The notes under the pieces are model-generated. The model did no database searches. It worked only from the letters and a program-made list of their open reading frames with translations, and was not told the origin of the DNA. A stretch of 64,000 nt of DNA, from assembly GCA_049334165.1 (NCBI GenBank), contig JBEGHD010000018.1; one strand, 5' to 3'. Of this stretch, positions 40,452 through 50,568 are shown one piece after another. This DNA comes from JBEGHD01 sp049334165 (GTDB lineage: Bacteria; Bacteroidota; Bacteroidia; Flavobacteriales_D; Sanyastnellaceae). The position numbers and the translations under genes were made by a program. Every line of letters starts with the position of its first letter. Position 1 is the stretch's first letter.

Positions 40452-41444
40452 CTAGAAAGCTCTTCCGCTTGCTTTTGGAAGGTAGATGAGTGTAAACTCA
40501 AGTGCTCCTCTTCCAGAAGTGTATTCGTTGAGGGCAGAAGTATTGATGTCGTAGCTTACGTTAAATCTTAAGCTGTTGTAATCCACACCAGTCATGATGA
40601 TGAAGGCATCATCCACTCTGTAGTATCCACCAAGGCGGGCTGCGGTCCCAGAGCGCTCGTCAAAAATATATTCACCAGCAAGTCCGGCAAGTACTTCGAA
40701 AGCCTCACCTTGCATTTGTGCCAAACCTTTTACATCGAGACGCACCTGATCGTTGATGTTCACCTTCGAACCTCCGTTGAAAGCGTACCTTCTCGGCAAT
40801 CTGGAATCTGCGTCACCTGGTAAGAAATTTTTCTTCGGGTTGGTGATATGGAATACAGAGAGTCCACCGTAAGGCTGAAACATTCCTTCCTTAACCATCT
40901 GATACTGGAAGCCGAAGTTAAACTCGGGCATCAGCGTTCTGAATCGCTCGAAGTTTTCGCCATCGGGCAAACTCTGAACAAAGCTTCCGCTCATGTACTG
41001 GTTGTCGAAAGTGAGGTCGAGGTCGTTGGTATTTTCGTAAACCACTCCGGCCTGAAGACCAACAGTGAGTTTGTGGTCACTCTGGCGTGGCTCGGTGATC
41101 TGGTAGGCACCGGAAACCACAGCTGTGAACGTGTTGAAGACGCGCGAACCATCGTTGTTGATGATGTAACCACCAACTCCCCATTTCTTGTCGATCGGCA
41201 TGTCAAAGGACAACGCCATCGTGCTAAACGGCTTGCTCGCGAGGGCTCTCCACTGAGCTCGATATTGCGAAGCAGCACGAAATTCGTAATCGTGATTCAT
41301 TCCCGTGAAAGCGGGGTTCAGCGTCACCGGAAGCGCGTCAAACTGCGACAGGTGATAATCCTGACCGTAGCTGTCTGCCGTAGTGGCAAACAGAGCTACA
41401 ATCAATGCTGCGAAAAATATATTGAGTCTTTTCATGATCTTCAT
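40452..41444 (-). CDS. PorP/SprF-family T9SS outer-membrane protein
   Basis: 330 residues (or 327 from the ATG at 41435). A signal peptide ends near DSYGQ. The mature start YHLSQFDALPVTLNPAFTGMNHDYEFRAASQYRAQWRAL is the hallmark of the PorP/SprF family (QFDxxPxxLNPAxTG). It continues as an outer-membrane beta-barrel pattern (KWGVGGYIINND, LTVGLQAGVVYEN, and so on). Members act with partner type B adhesins in T9SS secretion and surface attachment; SprF serves SprB in gliding. Here the gene starts only ~30 bp downstream of the 2644-residue adhesin, its probable client, and is followed by a terminator. Confidence 0.9.
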   Translation of the reverse strand: MKIMKRLNIFFAALIVALFATTADSYGQDYHLSQFDALPVTLNPAFTGMNHDYEFRAASQYRAQWRALASKPFSTMALSFDMPIDKKWGVGGYIINNDGSRVFNTFTAVVSGAYQITEPRQSDHKLTVGLQAGVVYENTNDLDLTFDNQYMSGSFVQSLPDGENFERFRTLMPEFNFGFQYQMVKEGMFQPYGGLSVFHITNPKKNFLPGDADSRLPRRYAFNGGSKVNINDQVRLDVKGLAQMQGEAFEVLAGLAGEYIFDERSGTAARLGGYYRVDDAFIIMTGVDYNSLRFNVSYDINTSALNEYTSGRGALEFTLIYLPKASGRAF

Positions 41445-41471
41445 TTTTAAAATTCGTTTCAGTTGTGCGGT

Positions 41472-44400
41472 TTACTTGATGATCGTTACGTTTCCTGAGC
41501 GATTGAATTCTCTGTCGTCTTCAGTTACTGCGTAAATCGTGTACACGTAGTCGCCAACTGGCTGAAGTTCTCCGCTTGTGGTTCCGTCCCATCCCTGGTC
41601 AGTATCCTGAGTTTCGAATACCAGGTTACCCCAGTTGTTGTAAACTTTCAGCGTAAGCTCTTTGAAAGGTCCTCCTCGAACAATCAACAGATCGTTTTCT
41701 CCATCACCGTTAGGTGAGAAACCTGTAGGGAGAACCGGTGCGAGCACTTCGTCTTCTTCTTCACCAGTTACGGTGATCGTTTGGATGGAAGTGTTCGAGC
41801 AGCCCTGTTCGTTTTCTACAGTGAGTGAGATGTTGTAGGTGCCCGGAGCCACGTAGGTGTTTTCCGGGTTTTGAGCATCTGATGAATTTCCATCACCAAA
41901 GCTCCAGCTCCAGGTATCCGCATCTTGTGAAAGATCTGTGAAGACGATCGTTTCTCCTGCGGCAATCGCGGTGTCCGACATCAGGAATTCTGAAGTTGGG
42001 TTATCGATAATCACAATCGATTGAGTAGTTGACTCTGAGCATCCAAGTGAGGAAGTGATCGTCATCGTCACATCGTAAACTCCAGGCTCTTCGAATCCGT
42101 GAACCGGATTTTGAGCAGACGAGTTGAGACCGTCTCCAAATTCCCAGCTCCAGTCAGAAATGCTTCCGAAGAAAATTTCAGAGTTGTCTGTAAACTGCAG
42201 CGGCTGACCGGCACAGGCACCGTCAAAAGTGAACTGTGGGTTGAACGGATCCGAAACAGTAATCACAACTTCATCAGATACCGGAGCGCAAATTTCGCTT
42301 CCGAAACTAGTCAGTGTCAAGGTGATTTCACCGACATTCAGGTCAGAGAGACTCGGAACATATTCCGCATTGAGGTCATCGGCTGATGGCTCAAAAGTTC
42401 CCGTACCTGAGCTCGTCCAGTTTGCACCTTCTGCGTTTGCCACAGATCCGTTGAGGAAAACGCTTTCTGTTTGCTCGCAAATGGTGATGTCGCTTCCTGC
42501 GCTCACGGTTGGTATCGGGTTGATCGTTACGGTTAACGTGTCTGTTCCTGGCTGGCAACTACCGTTGTCAGTAGAGGAGAGGATGAGGTTCACTGTTCCG
42601 TTGAAAATGTCTGTTTCACTTGGCGTGTAAGTCGCATCCAAACTGTTGGCGTCAGGAGTGAAAGATCCCGAACCAGAAGTACTCCACTGTCCGGTTGTAG
42701 ATCCTCCGGTCACAAATCCCTGAACATCAACTTCCGGATCGGTTGCGCAAACCGTTACGTCTGCTCCGGCATCGGTAAATGCTGACGGTCCGAAAGAAAT
42801 GGTCATTTGATCGATTTCACCCGCGCAGCTTCCGTTGTTGGTTGAGGTGAGAGTTAGCGTCACTTCACCAGCATCAACATCCGCCTGACTTGGGTAGTAG
42901 GTCGCATTGAGAGTTTCGTTGCTCGGATCGAATGTTCCAGTGCCAGAAGTAGTCCAGATTCCTGTCGTAGATCCGTTTGTTACTGAACCATTGAGTTGAG
43001 TGTATTCACTCGTTGAGCAAATTGACTGATCGTTTCCGGCATTCACCGAAATTCCGTCAGTAAACTCTAAAAGAAGAGAATCCACTTCGGCAACACACTG
43101 TCCGTTTCCGGTAGTAGTGAGGTAAATCATGATTTCACCAGCATCCACGTCAGCAGAAGTCGCCTGGTAAGTAGCGTTGAGTGATTGAGTGTTTGGCGTG
43201 AAAGTTCCACCGCCATTGGTGCTCCAAATTCCGCCTGTTGCCCCGGAAACCATTCCCGAGAGATCAGCCACCGGGTTTGTTCCACAAATCGACTGGTCGT
43301 CACCGGCATTTACAAGAGGTGCATCGGTGAAAGTGATTGTGATAAAGTCAACGTCATCGTTACAGCTGTTCACTGCAGAAAGGATGAGATCGACTGAACC
43401 GTTGAGCGTGTCGGCTTGCGATGGGATGTAGGAAGCATTCAGCACATCGGCTGATGGATCGAAAGAGCCAGTTCCCGAAGTGCTCCACACAGCAGTAGCG
43501 TCTCCGCCAGTTACCGAGCCATTCAGTTGAACAGAGGCGTTGTTGGCGCAGAGTGTTTGGTTGTTACCCGCGTTCACAGTAGCCGATGGCAAAATGTCCA
43601 CGTGCAGCGTATCGTTCACTGGCGAGCAGTTTCCGATTCCAGTGGCTGTGAGCACAAGCGAAACAGCCTGGTTGTTGTAGTCAGCTGCACTCGGCTCGTA
43701 AGTAGCGTTGAGTGTATTTGCATCTGGACTGAAAGTTCCTGTTCCTGTTGTTGTCCAGATTCCTGTGGTTGTGGCTCCGGAAATTTCACCTTCGAGTGAA
43801 ATTTCAGTTTCCGATTCGCAAATCGTCACATCGTCTCCCGCATCCACTTCTGGTGCTGGAGTGATCGTTACTTCGAGTTGATCTGAAGCATCGTTACAGC
43901 TGTTTGAAGTAAGCGTGAGTGTCACAAATCCGTTGTTGTTGTCACCAACACTTGGGAGGTAAGTGGCATCGAGTGTTTGCGCATTCGGCACAAAAGTTCC
44001 CGATCCTGAAGTTGTCCAAACTCCTGTTGTAGCTCCACCAGAAATCACACCGTTGAGTTGGATGTCTGAGTTGTTTGCACAAACAGTAACATCGTCTCCG
44101 GCTTCAGCGATTCCGCCTGGTAGAATTTCAATTTGAAGTGTGTCGGTCACGGCAATGCAAGATCCGTTGTTGGTTGAAGTCAACACGAGCGTTACCATTC
44201 CGGCATCGTAATCTGCCTGGCTAAACTGGTAGCTGGCGTTTAGAGTCTGCGCGCTTGGCACAAAGCTTCCCGATCCTAGTGTAGTCCACTGACCCGAATT
44301 TGTCGGTCCTGAAATCGATCCGGAAAGAGCTACACTCGCATCGTCTTCGCAAACTATTTGGTCTTCTCCGGCACTCACTGCAGGAGCAACAGAGATTGTT

Positions 44401-47400
44401 ATTTCCACTTCGTCTGTTTCTACGTTACAGTTACCGTTGCCTGTAGTGCTCAAAGTCAGTGTTACAGTACCAGCCGCAATTTCTGCAGTAGTTGGAGTAT
44501 AGACAGCATCAAGCGTAGATGCATTTGGAGAGAAAGTTCCGGCACCGCCAGTCCAAACTCCGCCAGAAGCGAGGTTTACAGTTCCATCGAGATCTACTTC
44601 AGGAGCGTTTGCACAAACAGTGATGTCTGTTCCGGCATCGGCTGATGGAGCAGGAGTGAAGTTGATTGTCACTTCATCTTCCACAGCCACACAGCTTCCG
44701 TTTCCGGTAGTTGTGAGTGTGAGTGTAATGCTACCCGAGTTGAGTTCAGTTTGAGTTGGCGTGTAAACTGCGTTGAGTGCGTTGTTGTTTGGAGTGAAAG
44801 TTCCAAGTCCACCGCTCCAGCTACCACCGGCCGCGAGGTTTACAAACCCGTTGAGTTGAATGTCTGAATTATTGACACATACCGTTTGGTCAGCTCCTGC
44901 ATTCGCCTCTGGCGAAGCAGAGATGTTAAGAGTCATGCTATCCGATCCGGCATTACAAGAGCCGTTGTTTGTAGTTGTGAGTGTCAGGATCACAGAACCA
45001 CTGGCAATTTCTGAGGCCGTTGGAGTGTAGGTCGCGTTGAGGTCTGTGTTCGAAGGGTTGAAAACACCATTTCCACCAGACCAAACTCCGCCACCGGCAT
45101 TTGTTACAACTCCAGCCAGGTTGATGGTTGGATTGTTGGCACATGACGTCTGGTTTGGGCCAGCATTGGCTGTGGCTTGTGGTTCGATGGTGATAATAAT
45201 TTCGTCAGTTCCCGGGAGGCAGTTACCGTTTCCGGTAGTTGACAACGTCAGGATCACTTCGCCACTTTGAATTTCTGCCGTGGTCGGAGTGTAGGTCGCG
45301 TCCAAAGCGTTTGCGTTTGGCGAGAAAACACCATTTCCACCGCTCCATTGTCCGCCAGTAGCGATCGTTACCGATCCGTCAAGCTGAACTTCTGGTGAGC
45401 TTGCGCAAACAGTTTGATCCAAATTGGCATCAGCTGTTGGCGCTGCTGTGAAAGTTACCTCAAGCTGGTCTGTTACAGCATTACAGTTGTCATTGCCTGT
45501 TGAGGTGAGTGTAAGGAAAATGTTTCCTGATGCAATTTCACCTTCTGTTGGAGTGTAGACAGCGTTCAGAGCTGTGTTGGATGGAGAGAACGTTCCCAAT
45601 CCACCAGTCCACTGCACACCGTCAGCACCAAACATGTTTCCGTTGAGTTGGATGGTTGGGTTGTTTGAGCATTTCGTTTGATCCGAACCTGCTGAAACTT
45701 CCGGTGCTGGACCGTAAACAATCGTTACGTTGTCCGACTCAGCAAGGCAGTTTCCGTTGTTGGTTGAAGTCAAAGTTAATGTCACACTTCCAGATGCGAT
45801 TTCTTGCACGGTTGGTGTGTAGGTCGCGTTGAGCGTGCTGTTACTTGGTGAGAATGTTCCGTTTCCACCGCTCCAGGTTCCGCCACCTGCGTTGCTCACA
45901 GATCCACTCAAAGTTACCTGAGCGTTGTTGGCACAAGCAGCGAGATCATTTCCAGCATTCACCACTGGAGCAGGAGTGAAGTTGATAGTCATTTGATCCG
46001 AAACTGGAGTACAGTTTCCATTACCTGCAGAGGTGAGTGTTAGTGTCACGCTACCCGAGTTGATTTCTTCTGGAGCTGGCGTGTAAACTGCATCAACGTC
46101 AGAAGCAGATGGGCTAAACGAACCGGCACCTCCACTCCAGATTCCTCCTGAAGCTACCGTCACGGTTCCGTTGAGCGTTACTTCTGCGTTGTTTCCGCAC
46201 ACTGTTCTGTCTATTCCGGCATTCACAGTTGGAGCCGGAGTAAAGTTGATCGTCACCTGATCTGACTCTGCGTTACAGTTATCGTTTCCTGTTGTTGTCA
46301 AAGTGAGTGTTACACTTCCAGCTGCGATTTCGGCAGCAGAAGGCGTGTAAATCGGGTCGATGTCTGTGTTGCTCGGAGCAAAAGATCCGCTACCACCAGA
46401 CCACTCGATTCCGTCAGCTCCAGTCATTGTTCCGGTGAGCTGAACGTTAGCGTTGTTAGCGCATTTGGTTTGATCAATTCCCGCACTAACTGTAGGAGCA
46501 GGAGTGTAGGTAATGGTCATCTGATCTGACTCAGCGTTACAGTTTCCATTCGAAGTGGAAGTAAGAGTCAGTGTAACATTTCCCGAAGCAATTTCTGCAG
46601 CTGTAGGAGTGTAGGTGGCTGTCAAAGAGTTACTACTTGGCGAGAATGAACCATTTCCACCGCTCCAAACTCCACCGCCAGCGTTGCTCACAGATCCACC
46701 GAGTGTGATGGCTGCGTTGTTGGCACAAGCTGTTTGGTTTGGACCTGCATCCACAACCGGTGCAGGAGTAATTGTGATGGTCACATCATCAGTAACAGGT
46801 GTGCAGTTTCCATTTCCTGAAGTCGTGAGAGTAAGGGTCGCTTCACCAGCAGCGATTTCTGCGGCTGATGGAGAGTAAGTTGCGTTGAGTGCGTTAGCAG
46901 AAGGGTTGAAAGATCCGCTTCCACCGCTCCAGATTCCACCAGTAGCAACAGTAACAAATCCATTAAGAGTAACGTCTGCATTGTTTCCACAAACTGTTTG
47001 GTCTGTTCCTGCATTAGCAGTTGGAGCACCGGTGAAAGAGATTGTCATTTGATCCGACTCCGCGTTACAGTCTCCATTTCCTGTTGAAGATAGGGTCAAG
47101 ATCACACTTCCCGAAGCAATTTCTCCAGCAGTAGGAGTGTAGATTGCGTTCAGTGCCGAATTACTCGGAGAGAAAGTTCCGAGACCGCCAGACCACACTC
47201 CACCTGTGGCACCACTTACTGATCCCACGAGCTGAGTAGTCGCGTTGTTTTCACATTTCGTTTGGTCGCCACCAGCGTTCACGGTTGGCGCATCTGTAAA
47301 AGTGATTGTCATGGCATCCGACTCTGCGTTACAGTTGCCATTACCTGTTGTTGTGAGAGTGAGTGTCACGCTGCCTGAAGCAATTTCAGCAGCAGTTGGC

Positions 47401-49406
47401 GCGTAGCTTGGGCTGAGGGCAGTGCTTCCCGGATCATAAGAACCGTTTCCACCGCTCCATTGTCCACCAGTTGCTATGGTTACTGATCCTGAAAGATCAA
47501 CTTCTGCGTTGTTAGCACAAGCTGTTTGGTTTGGACCAGCCGAAGCTGTAGGAGCAGGAGTGAAAGTGATCGTGATGTCATCGCTTTCTGCATCGCAAGT
47601 TCCATTTCCGGTAGTAGTGAGCGTTAGAGTTACCGATCCGTCAGCAATTTCTTGAGCCGTTGGAGTGTAGGTAGTGATGAGTGAAGTGTTGTTGTCAAAA
47701 CTTCCATTTCCTCCAGACCAAAGTCCACCACCTGCATTTGCCACTGTTCCTTCGAGATCTACAACGGCATTGTTGCTGCAGATGTCTGTGTCGGCTCCGG
47801 CATCGGGCTCAGGAGCATCGAGGAAAGAAATTGTCATTGTTTCAGAAACCGGGAAACAGTTTCCTGTGGAAGTAAGAGTAAGTGTGATTGAACCTGCAGA
47901 AATATCGGCTTCACTAGGAACGTATTCGGCATCGAGGTCGGTTACTGATGGAACAAATGCTCCAGAACCAGAGGAAGACCATTCACCAGTAGTGGCACCA
48001 CCTTCAACGGATCCGTTGAGCATGGCAGTGCTGTTTGTACAAACTGTGAGATCTGTTCCTGGATCTACTATAATTTCTCCGGAGAACTCAGAGAAATAAC
48101 CAAAACGGCAACCGCTCGAGGCGCCACCGTTGATCAATCCAACTGAAAATACTTCAGATGAGTTCGTGATGAGGTTGTTACTTCCAACTGGAATTTCGCC
48201 AGTTGTGAATGAAATTTGGGCACCCATCCAGGCGCCTGCTGTTCCTGGCACTACAGTGAAGTCTCCAGCAGTGAGAATGCTTGCATCTCCGTTGATTTCA
48301 AAATCGCCTTCAGCTCCAGCTGGCACCACGATGTTCAATCCGAAATACTCGTTTGTCGATCTTACAAAATTCACTTGCTCTGATCCGGCACAGTTGAGCG
48401 GAGGCAAAAGAGCTCCACCAACTTCACAACCAAATCCCGAAACGTGAAACGCATAAGTCGGCTGAGAGCAATTAATGTAGGTAAGCGGGTCTGTAATTTC
48501 TACACGGTAAGTTTCACCTGCAAAAAGAGTTGCCACTTGAGTTCCGTCAACGATAACGGCATTGCTGTTTTGTGTAGAGGTGAGGTAAACATACTCTGGA
48601 ACGGTGAGGCCACCCTTGTTTACGATGTATTCGTAACCTACGATGTCTACTGGCACGAGTTGGTCACCTATCAAATCCCGGCAGCCTGCAGGCTGCGGCC
48701 AGGTAGAATCATCTTTGGTTGAAACTGCAATGTTTTTGTCAGAAACGATGGCGGTTCCTGTTGGGTTGTCGGAACCATCAGTGCTGGTGACACTTCCCGA
48801 ATAAGTCTCTCCCTGATTGAGGGTGACAGTGTAGGACTCAAGTGCATTGTGCCCACCATCCAGATCAACTCGAGGATAGATGATCACAGTAGTGTTGTCT
48901 TCTGTTGCTACAATGTCGAATGAAGTATAGGGAGTAGGTGAGTAGTCACCATTTCTCCAGGTATTTTGGATCGGAGTGTAAAACTCCGTACCCAGACCGT
49001 TTTTACCTTTCAGGGAATAGATGTCCGGGTTGTTAGTTGTATTCACTTCATAATAGCAGGTGATGTTTTCGGTTGAGACAATTCGTAAACCAGTTGTCAA
49101 AACCTGATCTGAAGGAGTGGTTTCAAGATCGCCCATAAATGCCGAAAGGTCGACACTTGTTGAGGAGTTGGCTGGAAGGTTAACTGTAATTGGCGATCCG
49201 CCATTAAATCCGGGATTTGCCGGTTGGTCCACAGTAACAGTTGCGGCATTGTCACCACTGGCCATTCTGAGAAAGGCGGGGTTACTGGCCACGTGTCCGG
49301 GACTTACATAAGGCGGAGCGAACCAAAATTCGTTACTCGTTTGAGCGTTGGTGGAGACCCACATCAGAACAACTGTGAGGGTGAGTAAAAGTCTTCTAAT
49401 GGTCAT
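41472..49406 (-). CDS. Giant repeat adhesin with gliding-motility-type C-terminal domain
   Basis: 2644 residues. The signal peptide is MTIRRLLLTLTVVLMWVSTNAQ. Residues ~25-440 resemble an IgGFc-binding/IPT-like N-terminal domain (FWFAPPY start, IVSTENITCYYEVN, and ending GCRFGYFSEF). Then 22 tandem units of ~88 residues follow, each opening as xVxAGxDQTxCxNN and ending TITFTPAP, with one Cys pair per unit (C of TxC, C of GNC). Two PKD domains (WSWEFGDG, WSWSFGDG) and a C-terminal gliding-motility-associated domain (LPTGFSPNGDGEND, LKVYNNWGNLVFETQ, PVGDYVYTIYA) complete it. That last domain is a type B T9SS signal. It is probably an outer-membrane adhesin secreted with the adjacent PorP/SprF protein. 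The N-terminal assignment is moderate. Confidence 0.9.
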   Translation of the reverse strand: MTIRRLLLTLTVVLMWVSTNAQTSNEFWFAPPYVSPGHVASNPAFLRMASGDNAATVTVDQPANPGFNGGSPITVNLPANSSTSVDLSAFMGDLETTPSDQVLTTGLRIVSTENITCYYEVNTTNNPDIYSLKGKNGLGTEFYTPIQNTWRNGDYSPTPYTSFDIVATEDNTTVIIYPRVDLDGGHNALESYTVTLNQGETYSGSVTSTDGSDNPTGTAIVSDKNIAVSTKDDSTWPQPAGCRDLIGDQLVPVDIVGYEYIVNKGGLTVPEYVYLTSTQNSNAVIVDGTQVATLFAGETYRVEITDPLTYINCSQPTYAFHVSGFGCEVGGALLPPLNCAGSEQVNFVRSTNEYFGLNIVVPAGAEGDFEINGDASILTAGDFTVVPGTAGAWMGAQISFTTGEIPVGSNNLITNSSEVFSVGLINGGASSGCRFGYFSEFSGEIIVDPGTDLTVCTNSTAMLNGSVEGGATTGEWSSSGSGAFVPSVTDLDAEYVPSEADISAGSITLTLTSTGNCFPVSETMTISFLDAPEPDAGADTDICSNNAVVDLEGTVANAGGGLWSGGNGSFDNNTSLITTYTPTAQEIADGSVTLTLTTTGNGTCDAESDDITITFTPAPTASAGPNQTACANNAEVDLSGSVTIATGGQWSGGNGSYDPGSTALSPSYAPTAAEIASGSVTLTLTTTGNGNCNAESDAMTITFTDAPTVNAGGDQTKCENNATTQLVGSVSGATGGVWSGGLGTFSPSNSALNAIYTPTAGEIASGSVILTLSSTGNGDCNAESDQMTISFTGAPTANAGTDQTVCGNNADVTLNGFVTVATGGIWSGGSGSFNPSANALNATYSPSAAEIAAGEATLTLTTSGNGNCTPVTDDVTITITPAPVVDAGPNQTACANNAAITLGGSVSNAGGGVWSGGNGSFSPSSNSLTATYTPTAAEIASGNVTLTLTSTSNGNCNAESDQMTITYTPAPTVSAGIDQTKCANNANVQLTGTMTGADGIEWSGGSGSFAPSNTDIDPIYTPSAAEIAAGSVTLTLTTTGNDNCNAESDQVTINFTPAPTVNAGIDRTVCGNNAEVTLNGTVTVASGGIWSGGAGSFSPSASDVDAVYTPAPEEINSGSVTLTLTSAGNGNCTPVSDQMTINFTPAPVVNAGNDLAACANNAQVTLSGSVSNAGGGTWSGGNGTFSPSNSTLNATYTPTVQEIASGSVTLTLTSTNNGNCLAESDNVTIVYGPAPEVSAGSDQTKCSNNPTIQLNGNMFGADGVQWTGGLGTFSPSNTALNAVYTPTEGEIASGNIFLTLTSTGNDNCNAVTDQLEVTFTAAPTADANLDQTVCASSPEVQLDGSVTIATGGQWSGGNGVFSPNANALDATYTPTTAEIQSGEVILTLSTTGNGNCLPGTDEIIITIEPQATANAGPNQTSCANNPTINLAGVVTNAGGGVWSGGNGVFNPSNTDLNATYTPTASEIASGSVILTLTTTNNGSCNAGSDSMTLNISASPEANAGADQTVCVNNSDIQLNGFVNLAAGGSWSGGLGTFTPNNNALNAVYTPTQTELNSGSITLTLTTTGNGSCVAVEDEVTINFTPAPSADAGTDITVCANAPEVDLDGTVNLASGGVWTGGAGTFSPNASTLDAVYTPTTAEIAAGTVTLTLSTTGNGNCNVETDEVEITISVAPAVSAGEDQIVCEDDASVALSGSISGPTNSGQWTTLGSGSFVPSAQTLNASYQFSQADYDAGMVTLVLTSTNNGSCIAVTDTLQIEILPGGIAEAGDDVTVCANNSDIQLNGVISGGATTGVWTTSGSGTFVPNAQTLDATYLPSVGDNNNGFVTLTLTSNSCNDASDQLEVTITPAPEVDAGDDVTICESETEISLEGEISGATTTGIWTTTGTGTFSPDANTLNATYEPSAADYNNQAVSLVLTATGIGNCSPVNDTLHVDILPSATVNAGNNQTLCANNASVQLNGSVTGGDATAVWSTSGTGSFDPSADVLNASYIPSQADTLNGSVDLILSAVNSCNDDVDFITITFTDAPLVNAGDDQSICGTNPVADLSGMVSGATGGIWSTNGGGTFTPNTQSLNATYQATSADVDAGEIMIYLTTTGNGQCVAEVDSLLLEFTDGISVNAGNDQSICSTSEYTQLNGSVTNGSTTGIWTTSGTGTFDPSNETLNATYYPSQADVDAGEVTLTLTSTNNGSCAGEIDQMTISFGPSAFTDAGADVTVCATDPEVDVQGFVTGGSTTGQWSTSGSGSFTPDANSLDATYTPSETDIFNGTVNLILSSTDNGSCQPGTDTLTVTINPIPTVSAGSDITICEQTESVFLNGSVANAEGANWTSSGTGTFEPSADDLNAEYVPSLSDLNVGEITLTLTSFGSEICAPVSDEVVITVSDPFNPQFTFDGACAGQPLQFTDNSEIFFGSISDWSWEFGDGLNSSAQNPVHGFEEPGVYDVTMTITSSLGCSESTTQSIVIIDNPTSEFLMSDTAIAAGETIVFTDLSQDADTWSWSFGDGNSSDAQNPENTYVAPGTYNISLTVENEQGCSNTSIQTITVTGEEEDEVLAPVLPTGFSPNGDGENDLLIVRGGPFKELTLKVYNNWGNLVFETQDTDQGWDGTTSGELQPVGDYVYTIYAVTEDDREFNRSGNVTIIK
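44652..47028 (-). repeat. Three tandem 792-bp super-repeats inside the adhesin
   Basis: Within the 22 units, units 5-7, 8-10 and 11-13 form three triplets in phase: position n, n minus 792 and n minus 1584 align (checked at 46983/46191/45399, 46714/45922 and 45925/45133). Each triplet repeats the order VTVATGG-type, VSNAGGG-type and (in the first two) MTGADG-type units. This indicates amplification of a 264-residue three-unit block. Confidence 0.8.
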
Positions 49407-49670
49407 TCTTTTAAAGTTTTAGACGAAGTGTTGCATATACAACGACATTAATTAGCTCGTGACAATACGCAGGAATTGCCACGGGGTTTCTAAAACTTAC
49501 AGTGAAATGGACTCAGATCGACAGTAGTTAAAATGAATTCACGATCGCTACTTATGTAAACTGATAACTTCTTTAAGTCGAAAACTACACCACTCAAGTA
49601 CCGTCATTCACTAGAATCATAGAATGTCAATAATAATTGGTAGTTTGTGACTACTTAGCTTTTCTACTTC

Positions 49671-50120
49671 ATGAAAAATTCTGATATCAATAATCAAATT
49701 TTAAAGTCACTTTCTAACGAAGTTAATTGTAAGCATGCTTTTCGCGATGCTAGATTTCGTAGAGGGTTACCGTGTAAATCATGTGGTAATTCTGAGCAGT
49801 ATTGGCTGAATTCTAAAGAGAGTTTTCAATGCAAAAATTGTCGATATAGAACGACATTAAAGAGCGGCACAATTTTACAGGGATCTAAAATGCCCGTTTC
49901 TTATTGGTTTAAGAGTGTGTACTTTATCAATGTCTATCCTCGGTTGTCGGCTTATGAGTTGCAGAATCTTTTGAATCACAAGTTCTACGAACCAGTTTGG
50001 TCCTTAAAGAAGAAAGTCGAATCTGTATTGACTTCCGACAAGGCATTCATCAGTTTAGGCCATAGACAATATGATTTGCTTCGGCAAATAAGTGATATTC
50101 TAACCACACCCAAATCTTAA
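49671..50120 (+). CDS. Isolated IS1595-type zinc-ribbon protein
   Basis: 149 residues. The zinc ribbon CKSCGN and CKNCRY (two CxxC pairs ~20 residues apart) is followed by TTLKSGTILQGSKMPVSYWFKSVYFI, the join of the IS1595/ISXO2-like transposase N-terminus. A second half, FYEPVWSLKKKVESVLTSDKAFISLGHRQYDLLRQISDIL, follows, but there is no DDE/ISXO2 nuclease domain. A full transposase is about 300 residues. It is either a truncated remnant or a stand-alone DNA-binding protein. It is noticeably AT-richer than its neighbours. No flanking inverted repeats were found. Confidence 0.65.
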   Translation: MKNSDINNQILKSLSNEVNCKHAFRDARFRRGLPCKSCGNSEQYWLNSKESFQCKNCRYRTTLKSGTILQGSKMPVSYWFKSVYFINVYPRLSAYELQNLLNHKFYEPVWSLKKKVESVLTSDKAFISLGHRQYDLLRQISDILTTPKS

Positions 50121-50194
50121 TAAATCAGTCTTTGGCCATATATATACTTTTTCTAGCCGTAGAACGGAAACGGTTTTGAATTTTATTCGAAACT

Positions 50195-50214
50195 ATTAAT
50201 GCAATTGCATTAAT
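50195..50214. promoter_or_regulatory. Perfect 20-bp palindrome, possible operator
   Basis: ATTAATGCAATTGCATTAAT is its own reverse complement. It sits in the gap between the IS1595-type protein and the giant secreted-protein gene. Its central part also occurs at 11208-11221 as a 14-mer, again in a regulatory-looking gap. Confidence 0.4.
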
Positions 50215-50568
50215 CTAGTGGTAAGGTATCCGATTAGTGTCCTCAAATAATTTTAACTAAGGCAACTTCTCATAACTCTCAGGGAAATCAGCCTATTCAA
50301 CTTGTTTTGATAAATAATTATCGCTGAAAATTTGACTTTGATCGAAACTGTAATAAGTTTGATCGACTTTGATTGCTGATTGATCGAATAATTAATTGGT
50401 AATCAAAATGCACAGGACGCAAGACAAAAACACTGAACTATATAGCCCACTCTCTCATCCATAACCTTCAATGAGACCCAGGGAGTCCACCCGGACGAGT
50501 TAACGAGAAGTAGTTTACAAATAACCTGGAGCCTGAAGGCTCTTTGACCTAAATACTTATTAGTTGCT

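Noticed and set aside
40848..41450. 200-codon plus-strand frame
   Set aside because: Antisense to the PorP/SprF-family gene, whose family motifs are clear.
41472..49406. Many short plus-strand frames inside the adhesin
   Set aside because: They recur with the repeat period and are shadows of the low-complexity repeat coding sequence.
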